Assembly (NCBI GenBank): GCA_947303465.1
Contig: CAMYYI010000005.1
Location: forward strand, 1 to 64,000
DNA from: an uncultured Bacteroidales bacterium
Lineage (GTDB): Bacteria > Bacteroidota > Bacteroidia > Bacteroidales > UBA932
Direction of reading: 5' to 3'
Length of the DNA stretch: 64,000 nucleotides
Position numbers and translations under genes: made by a program. The notes under the pieces are model-generated. The model had not been told where the DNA came from. It saw only the letters and a list, made by a program, of their open reading frames with translations, and made no database searches. How positions within the stretch are numbered: position 1 is the first letter of the stretch; every line of letters starts with the position of its first letter. Shown here one piece after another: positions 57,901-64,000 of this stretch.

Positions 57901-60031
57901 TGGGTACCGAGGACTGGACCTTGCCGCAGCTGGTGCACTTGGTGATCTTGAAACCGTTGGAAGAGAATCCGGAGATGCCTCCCAATGCAGAGCTGGCAGA
58001 ACCTGTCTCCAGTATGACTTCGCCGGAGCTTACACAGCTGGTGACTGTGCCGGAACCGCCATGGATACCGCCGATACGGGCTTTCACAGTACCGTTCAGG
58101 ATAACCTTGCCGGTGAATTTGCAGTTGGTGGTCTTGTTGGCCCTTCCGGTCGTTTCTGAACCGGGCCAGCCCACTATACCGCCTGCTGTGGAGTTGGAAC
58201 CGCCCTTGTCGAAGTTCTCCAGGCTTACAATACCGTTACATTCGCACCCGTCGTAGTTGGTGGCCGACTGGTCGGGCGAGCCGGGGAACCAGTCGCCGCC
58301 GCCGATACCGCCGATACACATAAGGAAGGTGCCTGAAGAGGCTGAACTGCTGGAGGTGAGCATACTGGCGGTAAGGGAACCGTTATGCTTGCAGTTCTTG
58401 ATGAGACCCCAGGGGTTTGCGATAACACCTGCCGCCTGGATACGCTCTACGGTGGTGGTGTACTTGTCCTGGTTGGAGAATTTCATCACCACGTTGCCCT
58501 CGTTTACGCAATTGGTAAGCATTGCTTCCTCGGGTTTCTCCGAGTATGAGTATGCTGCGATACCGCCCACTGCAGGAGTGGCACCCTTGGAAGAACCTGA
58601 TACCTTGCCGATAGCAGTCTCATAGTGCTCGCCATAACCTCCGCAGTAGAGCGCATTGAGGGTTACGCCTCCGTTATTGGTACAGTCTTCGGCAGTGCCG
58701 TCGATGAATCCGGCGATACCGGCAACAGCGGGGGCATGTACCGAATTGGTGACATTGAAGGAGACATTTCCGTCATTCACGCAGCCCTTCAGGGATCCTG
58801 AGTTGACGGAAGCAAAGCCTCCGATGCAGGCACGGGAATTATGCGTGTCTGCGTTTACGGCCACATCGCCGCCATTGGTACAGTTGATAATCTTACCGTC
58901 GTTGCGGCAGACGAATCCGCCTATGTAAAGGTCGGCGTCAGCCTCGGTATTGTGGGTGATATTAACTTTTGAGGAACAATTCTCGATGGTTCCCTTATTT
59001 ATATTGACAAATGCACCGGTCTCGGGCATTGCTCCGGTAACGGTGTAATCACCCTCGATATTAATGTTCTTAATGGTGCCTTCATTCTGGAAGATGAAGG
59101 TGGAGGTGACACCCTTGACAGTATGCCCGCCGCCGTCGAGAGTACCCATGAGGGGCTCGTCCATCGCCGTGAATGCAGCACCGGCGAGATCGATGTCTTC
59201 AGTGAGGGAGTAGACGTCGTTGACGTCAACCTCTACCACGCCGCCCTCGAGCCACGCAAGCAACTCATCTGCGGTTGCCATCTCCTTGGGATAGGAGCCG
59301 GGTTGACGCGTCTTCACTGTAATAACGTCGCAATAGGCTGACATGCCTTCAGGCGTGTCGCACTTTGCCCGTACGTTGTACTCGGTAAGAGAAGGCAAAC
59401 CGTTTATTTTGGTCTGCTTGTCATTGGGCCCGAATTCCAGTACGGTCCAGTCGGATGCGGTGGCGAGTTTATACTCTACGAAGTACTTGGTGGCTCCGTC
59501 CACGGGATCCCATTTAACAATGAGTCCTGTAGATGTAGGGGTTACCTTGTAAACGTAGGGGAACTCTACGCCTTCCGAGATAAAGCCGCGGCCCACTTTG
59601 TAAATGGCGGGGTTGCCGGCTTCGTCACATACCCAGGTCCAGTCTGAATAAACCGATTTGGGATAGTTGGCACGGACACGTACATAGTATTTATCTCCGA
59701 CCTTCTGTCCGTTCAGGGTCGCGGTATAGTCCGTCTTGCCGCTCTCGGCCTGTACGGTTATACCCTTGGAAGGGTCGTACATATCCACTCCATGGCCTTC
59801 CTTGTTGAGGGAGAGCTGAACGGAGAAGGATGTAGCCCCTGCTGCGACAGCGCTGGCGCCGGACCACGAAATCGTGATCGACTTGCTGTCGTGCTTGAAT
59901 TCTCCATAAGTGAGATCCGTAATGCCCGGCTTGGTGAGGTCGATGCCCCCCTCATAGTGCTCCTTTGTACAGGAGGTAAAGAAGAGAGCGGCCAGGGCAA
60001 GCGCGGACGCCAGGATTTTGATTGATTTCAT
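54974..60031 (-). CDS. giant surface lipoprotein with fibronectin III domains and GLUG-like/beta-helix repeats
   Basis: Lipobox LFFTSCTKE; Fn3-type segments (VKWDPVDGATKYFVEYK, VSWSAVEKATGYHVEYRK); many GGVxG...NCxNxGxV repeats. Confidence 0.85.
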   Translation of the reverse strand: MKSIKILASALALAALFFTSCTKEHYEGGIDLTKPGITDLTYGEFKHDSKSITISWSGASAVAAGATSFSVQLSLNKEGHGVDMYDPSKGITVQAESGKTDYTATLNGQKVGDKYYVRVRANYPKSVYSDWTWVCDEAGNPAIYKVGRGFISEGVEFPYVYKVTPTSTGLIVKWDPVDGATKYFVEYKLATASDWTVLEFGPNDKQTKINGLPSLTEYNVRAKCDTPEGMSAYCDVITVKTRQPGSYPKEMATADELLAWLEGGVVEVDVNDVYSLTEDIDLAGAAFTAMDEPLMGTLDGGGHTVKGVTSTFIFQNEGTIKNINIEGDYTVTGAMPETGAFVNINKGTIENCSSKVNITHNTEADADLYIGGFVCRNDGKIINCTNGGDVAVNADTHNSRACIGGFASVNSGSLKGCVNDGNVSFNVTNSVHAPAVAGIAGFIDGTAEDCTNNGGVTLNALYCGGYGEHYETAIGKVSGSSKGATPAVGGIAAYSYSEKPEEAMLTNCVNEGNVVMKFSNQDKYTTTVERIQAAGVIANPWGLIKNCKHNGSLTASMLTSSSSASSGTFLMCIGGIGGGDWFPGSPDQSATNYDGCECNGIVSLENFDKGGSNSTAGGIVGWPGSETTGRANKTTNCKFTGKVILNGTVKARIGGIHGGSGTVTSCVSSGEVILETGSASSALGGISGFSSNGFKITKCTSCGKVQSSVPSEFGVSAMVGNLGNSAKSGGFEGCSVAASVINPEGENAHTGMLIGFYNGTSASVPIATPKVKGAITFGGKKTLLTSGNFRQYLVGTANASASNHTVEAEFDPSEYVDPDGDSGSSSGVTLAAPTNIVVTIMYNYVELTWDPVEDAEWYVVEYKKKTDEEWTKVPQVTEPKCRIEGLEHGTDYNFRIKSYSTVGSGYSDTVNESTLEEVNLAAPVISSVVPTAKTAEVSWSAVEKATGYHVEYRKMGDADWIDSGDAESSPYTVTGLRPATRFEIRIKALGTGGNEGKYSAPFGFITPALSFTYPLNIEDASDFVSWLSDAAEFCQDSDVITLASDLDLKGQVVTPAPKFAGVFDGNGKTIKNLSIGNALFAQLEETAVVKNLNIDAGSSINWTEAIPDETGLAFIASKSNGQILNCNVAGKITVKSGDAGRIFCAGVVGQSSKGYVEGCKFTGSIDVELTTNSKSCSAIAGVAARVGHADMEGKVIVKDCVNEGSVKFVFSGASGQMKKFGIGGVIGQTPSVEGAPTNHGTVEGCTNRGKLEWSYPAGGSGSYPAFGGVAGIIEGQVKACNNYGSISYIGNKTTAATDASFGGVAGYVTGNASDCHNYGTISIDGALAGGTALAQSGGNTDYSAYGGVFGGAGPFITVADNYTKIDNTIEMDVTVSNCTNESPLVLNPCMASSGGPKMCFGGVVGALTANIENCHNNASISIKCGTRWIMAGGISGLSSGNMTNCSSKGDLSVDADKDNNSSQKQQHYIGGITGIIAKGTTIKNCHNSGNLSLSNVFTTAGTLSYLGGLMGSYSGGITMEDCSNSGSVTANMEDPLVLGGIAAAFNGTMKNTKNSGKVVNASSYTSDTAGKESEIGGLIGYANANITDCENTGDVSSAAAGSFVGGFVGGFGADPRTWAGCTVNCNVEGASTSKAAVLGRFRNAGTNILTLGADGAPFTIKGGAAALPVCALDNGNSITEVNVVK

Positions 60032-60033
60032 AC

Positions 60034-60101
60034 TCAATGTTTGTTGTTTATAAACAATTATAATTTACGTCCCTTTTGAGGGCGCCCTTAACAAACATTG
60101 A
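60034..60101 (-). promoter_or_regulatory. 5'UTR inverted repeat abutting the start codon of the surface lipoprotein
   Basis: tcaatgtttgtt (60034-60045) is the exact reverse complement of aacaaacattga (60090-60101). Inner 14-bp palindrome ttgtttataaacaa (60044-60057). Confidence 0.6.
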
Positions 60102-60142
60102 TGTTCAGCCGGCTTTCCGGCCATGCGTCTGACTTGCGATTA

Positions 60143-60150
60143 CAAATATA
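60143..60150 (-). promoter_or_regulatory. -7 promoter element (TATATTTG, minus strand)
   Basis: caaatata on the plus strand, upstream of the surface lipoprotein. Confidence 0.5.
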
Positions 60151-60193
60151 TAAAAGAAATGTTGAAATGCGCGCGCGAGAAGTAAAAAAATAT

Positions 60194-60201
60194 TATATTT
60201 G
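60194..60201 (+). promoter_or_regulatory. -7 promoter element TATATTTG for the SusC-like gene
   Basis: Matches TAnnTTTG, about 150 bp upstream of the ATG. Confidence 0.5.
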
Positions 60202-60350
60202 TAATGAAAAAGTGAAACACAGCGAAACAACATATTAAAAATTTTTAATAACCAAACAACCAAATTATTTAACCAACCTTAAAAACATCTGATTTTCAGC
60301 ACAAAGCGTCCTGGCTTGCACCGAACAATACTAATTACAAAGGACCATTT

Positions 60351-63300
60351 ATGATGAAAATCACTATTCCTAGGAGTTTTGCACTGACGCTCATCGCCCT
60401 CTTCGCCTGGGCAGGCGTCTTTGCTCAGACTTCTGTCGTATCAGGTGTCGTCCGGGATTCGTACAACGAACCCGTGGTCGGAGCGGCCGTCATGATAAAA
60501 GGCGGAACCACCGGATCCATGACCAATGCGGACGGCAGCTATTCCATCAAGGCCAAGAGCGATGATGTGCTCATCTGCCAGCTCTTCGGCTACAAGACGC
60601 AGGAGATACCCGTCAACGGTCGCGCCAAAATCGATTTTGTGCTTGCCGATGATGCGGAGCTCCTTGAGGCCACCGTCGTCGTGGGTTACGGTACTTTGAA
60701 GAAAACACAGCTGGTGGGTTCCGTGGAGAACCTTTCCGGCGAGGCCATCGAAGACCGCCCCAATGCAAACGTCACCCGTTCCCTTCAGGGTCAGGTTGCC
60801 GGTTTGAACATTATCCAGACCGACGGTAAGGCATCCCACTCAGGTAATATCTATGTGCGCGGCAACGCCACTTCCTACTACTCCAGAACCAACTTCAACT
60901 CTTCGGCTTCAGGTTCTTCGCACAGCATCGGTAACGGCGGTTCCGCCCTCGTGCTCATTGACGGCGTAGAAGGAAGCCTGTCAACCGTGAACCCTGCCGA
61001 CATCGAGACCGTAGCTGTGCTGAAGGATGCATCTTCGGCCGCCATATACGGAGCCAAGGCTGCCTACGGCGTTATCCTCGTGACCACCAAGAATGCCAAG
61101 GATGATAAGTTTACGGTATCTTACAACGGCTCATACTCCATCAACCAAAGGGCCATCATGTGGGAGGACAACATAGTGACCGACGGTCTGGAGTGGCTGG
61201 AGGCATTCTATGAGTTCTACGGAGCTGACGCTGCAGTGCCAGGCGCTTCCGGAAAGGTTCCTACCACCATCAATACCCTGGACGTCGCCATGAGCGGTAC
61301 CGACTATCTTACTGCAATCCGTGAAATCCGTGCCGCTGAGGCGGAGGGCCTGGAGCACAGCGACTACATAGGACTTGGCAAGAACAAGCAGTATCTCTAT
61401 AACGGCAACACCAACTGGATAGAAAAATTCTACAACCGTACAAGCACATCGACCACCCACGATATCAGCATGCGCGGTTCGTCCAAGAGACTGTCTTACA
61501 GCCTTACCGGGCGCTATTACAACCAGGGCAGTATTTACAAGATCGGCGAAGAGGAGTACAATACCTTCAACCTCCGCGGCAAGGCCAAGATGCAGATCAA
61601 CGAATGGCTGTCCGTAGACAACAATACATCCGTGTTCCGCAGCAACCAGAAGCAGCCGATGTTCACCACCAGCTCTGTTCTGGGTAAGCAGCTGGACCAG
61701 CACGGAACCCCTCTGGCGGTTCCTTACAATGAGGATGGTACCTACACCCTGCCTGCCAACAAGACCGGTTTCGCCTCATTCATCGAGGGCAATACCGGCC
61801 AGAGCGACCAGAACCTCACCCTTGTCACGGCCACCGGTATCACCTTGGATATCATCAAGAACGTCTTGAAGGTTCGCGGAGATTTCTCTTACAAGGCCAT
61901 TCGCCGCGACCGTGAACGCTACCGTGCGCCTCTGACTTATTATTCCACGGCAACTCCCACCTATTACGTAACCCAGGAGGGTTCCTACAAATCCCGCTGG
62001 AATTACAATACCGACTACATCACTGCTAACGTCGTTGGTACCTGGACTCCTAAACTCGGCGAGAATCACGACCTCAATGTGGTGGGTGGCTGGAATATAG
62101 AGAATTACCAGTACAACCGTTTCTACCTTCAGCGCAAGGGAATGCTCTATCCGGACAAGTATGTATCCTTCGAACTCTTCGACGGCGACATGACGGTTGA
62201 GCAGAACGACAGCAGCTATGGTATCATCGGCTTCTTCGGCCGAGCCAACTACACCCTGCTCAAACGCTACATCTTTGAGGTCTCCGCCCGTTACGACGGC
62301 AGTTCCAAGTTCCCGACCAGCAGCCAGTGGGGCTTCTTCCCTTCAGGTTCAATTGGATGGAGAGTCTCTGAGGAGCCCTGGATGAAGTGGAGCCGCAGCT
62401 GGCTCGACAACTTCAAGCTGCGCGCCAACTACGGTTCACTGGGCAACGGTACAGTTTCTCCGTATACTTTCCTCGAGACCATTGGAGTATCCAAGAGCAG
62501 CGTGCTCATCGGAGGTTCCAAGGTCAACTACACCACTCAGCCGGCGGTTATCCCTTCATCCCTTACCTGGGAGACGGTGACGACCTACGACGTGGGTCTG
62601 GATGCAGACTTCTTCCGCAACCGTCTGTCGTTCTCCGGAGACTACTACATCCGCAACACTACGGACCTTATCACTTCCGGACCTGAAATCCCCGCGCTGT
62701 ACGGTGCTTCTTCGCCCAAGGGTAACTACGCCGCCCTGCAGACCAAGGGCTGGGAAGCTACCCTGTCATGGAGAGACTCCTTCAAGCTCGGCGGTAAAGA
62801 CTTCATTTACAGCCTGAAGGGCAGCGTCTGGGATACCCGCACCTGGGTTACCAAATATGAGACCGAGAACCACCTCTGTCTCGGTTACTACGAGGGTAAG
62901 GAACTCGGAGAAATCTGGGGCTTCCATACCAACGGTTACTTCCTCTCCAACGACGACGCCAACAACTGGGCTACCGACCCTTATCACAAGAACGGTTCCA
63001 ACTTCCGCGCCTACGCCGGAGACCTCCGTTTCATAGATATGAACGGTGACGGTACCATAGGTTACGGCAAGCAGACAGTCGAGGATCACGGAGACCTGGA
63101 CGTCATAGGTAACGTTATTCCCCGCTACCAGTACGGTATCAACCTGGATTTGAAGTGGAACGGATTCGGCGTGAGCGTGTTCTTCCAGGGCGTCGGACAG
63201 CGTGACTGGTATCCTGCCGTCGAGTCTGCATACTTCTACGGTATGTACAACCGTCCGTATTCCTTCCTTATGAAGAACCAGACCGGCGACAATTACGTGC

Positions 63301-64000
63301 ACATCGATTACGGTGACGCGAGCAACGGTTACAACTGGACAGTTACCAATGCCGACGCCAATCCTTATTGGACCCGCCGCGTGGGCTATTGCGCCAACCG
63401 TAACGTAGGTCCTCTCACCGTGGAGAACGACTATTACCTGCAGAATGCGGCCTACATCCGTTTGAAGAACCTCACATTGGACTATTCCATCCCCACCAAG
63501 GTTATCAACAAGATTGGTCTGCAGAACGCCAGGATATACTGCTCCATGGAGAATCTCTGGACCTGGTCGCCTATGTTCAAGTACACCAGTATGTTCGATC
63601 CTGAGGTTATCGCAACAGGTGATAGCGACTTCGACTCTTACAAGGAGTACGGTCTTAGCGGTGTGGGTGACGGATACAGTTATCCTATGCTCAAGACCTT
63701 CACCTTCGGACTCCAGGTGGTATTCGGCGGCGTTGCAACCCAGGTTGCATCTTCAGGCGCCGGCTACCTCACTCCTGCCGCTGCTTCCGGAGTTGCCAAG
63801 CGCACTTACGAGCCTGAGGTCAAGGAGGTTATCAAGGAAGTCGTGAAGGAGGTCGAGAAGATAGTGGAGGTGGAGAAAGTGGTTGAGAAGAAGGTTGAGG
63901 TTCCTGTGTCTACGCTCAAGGGCGAATACACAGATATGCTCTACTTCGTTATCAACAAGGCTGAAATCCTTCCTGAAGAAGCTGTTAAGATTGGCCGTAT
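60351..64000 (+). CDS. SusC/RagA-type TonB-linked outer membrane protein with C-terminal OmpA-like extension (3' end outside window)
   Basis: Not in the ORF track because no stop is reached. My translation: MMKITIPRSFALTLIALFAWAGVFAQTSVVSGVVRDSYNEPVVGAAV...VVVGYGTLKK...LVLIDGVEGSLSTVNPADIETVAVLKDASSAAIYGAKAAYGVILVTTK...GLQVVF, then an extension ending TDMLYFVINKAEILPEEAVKIGRI. Confidence 0.9.
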   Translation, partial: MMKITIPRSFALTLIALFAWAGVFAQTSVVSGVVRDSYNEPVVGAAVMIKGGTTGSMTNADGSYSIKAKSDDVLICQLFGYKTQEIPVNGRAKIDFVLADDAELLEATVVVGYGTLKKTQLVGSVENLSGEAIEDRPNANVTRSLQGQVAGLNIIQTDGKASHSGNIYVRGNATSYYSRTNFNSSASGSSHSIGNGGSALVLIDGVEGSLSTVNPADIETVAVLKDASSAAIYGAKAAYGVILVTTKNAKDDKFTVSYNGSYSINQRAIMWEDNIVTDGLEWLEAFYEFYGADAAVPGASGKVPTTINTLDVAMSGTDYLTAIREIRAAEAEGLEHSDYIGLGKNKQYLYNGNTNWIEKFYNRTSTSTTHDISMRGSSKRLSYSLTGRYYNQGSIYKIGEEEYNTFNLRGKAKMQINEWLSVDNNTSVFRSNQKQPMFTTSSVLGKQLDQHGTPLAVPYNEDGTYTLPANKTGFASFIEGNTGQSDQNLTLVTATGITLDIIKNVLKVRGDFSYKAIRRDRERYRAPLTYYSTATPTYYVTQEGSYKSRWNYNTDYITANVVGTWTPKLGENHDLNVVGGWNIENYQYNRFYLQRKGMLYPDKYVSFELFDGDMTVEQNDSSYGIIGFFGRANYTLLKRYIFEVSARYDGSSKFPTSSQWGFFPSGSIGWRVSEEPWMKWSRSWLDNFKLRANYGSLGNGTVSPYTFLETIGVSKSSVLIGGSKVNYTTQPAVIPSSLTWETVTTYDVGLDADFFRNRLSFSGDYYIRNTTDLITSGPEIPALYGASSPKGNYAALQTKGWEATLSWRDSFKLGGKDFIYSLKGSVWDTRTWVTKYETENHLCLGYYEGKELGEIWGFHTNGYFLSNDDANNWATDPYHKNGSNFRAYAGDLRFIDMNGDGTIGYGKQTVEDHGDLDVIGNVIPRYQYGINLDLKWNGFGVSVFFQGVGQRDWYPAVESAYFYGMYNRPYSFLMKNQTGDNYVHIDYGDASNGYNWTVTNADANPYWTRRVGYCANRNVGPLTVENDYYLQNAAYIRLKNLTLDYSIPTKVINKIGLQNARIYCSMENLWTWSPMFKYTSMFDPEVIATGDSDFDSYKEYGLSGVGDGYSYPMLKTFTFGLQVVFGGVATQVASSGAGYLTPAAASGVAKRTYEPEVKEVIKEVVKEVEKIVEVEKVVEKKVEVPVSTLKGEYTDMLYFVINKAEILPEEAVKIGR

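Noticed and set aside
63817-63903. purine-rich gag/aag/gtg repeats as a satellite
   Set aside because: In-frame coding for the KEV/VEK linker expected in OmpA-family proteins.

Overview
This 64 kb window looks like a Bacteroidales-type chromosome segment: TAnnTTTG -7 promoter motifs, a SusC-type receptor, DapL lysine/DAP synthesis and compact operons. I saw no rRNA, tRNA or CRISPR array. Content in order: a nuclease/TonB receptor/DUF5689 cluster; an M3 peptidase; a GntR-regulated sugar locus (MFS, sugar isomerase-like, PMI-like fusion, ROK kinase); gpmI; a secreted M6-type protease; manA; rnr; a dapL-pyrG-dapF-prenyl synthase-rsgA-rdgB-S41-U32 run; a RAYT (REP-associated tyrosine transposase) with flanking REP-like palindromes; pbpC and alpha-2-macroglobulin; uvrA, recO and tandem deoxynucleoside kinases; a sugar transporter with glucokinase; a 1687-aa repeat-rich surface lipoprotein; and a SusC receptor running off the window end. 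Two observations stand out. (1) A family of about 120-bp palindromic elements with a shared core (CACGTT...GGGAGGGGCCC...TGGGAGGGAT) sits in-frame inside conserved genes (pbpC, an EamA transporter, uvrA). Related or similar GC-rich palindromes occur in the U32 peptidase gene, an MFS loop and the gpmI 3' end. Each ~120-bp copy has a different outer stem of about 20 bp that is still self-complementary. The core is read in different phases and on different strands. A separate ~27-bp dispersed repeat (GTCATYCTGAGCGAAGCGAAGRATCT type) is in-frame in dapF and uvrA. (2) The terminal SusC-like receptor continues past its normal beta-barrel end into a coiled linker and an OmpA-like peptidoglycan-binding domain.
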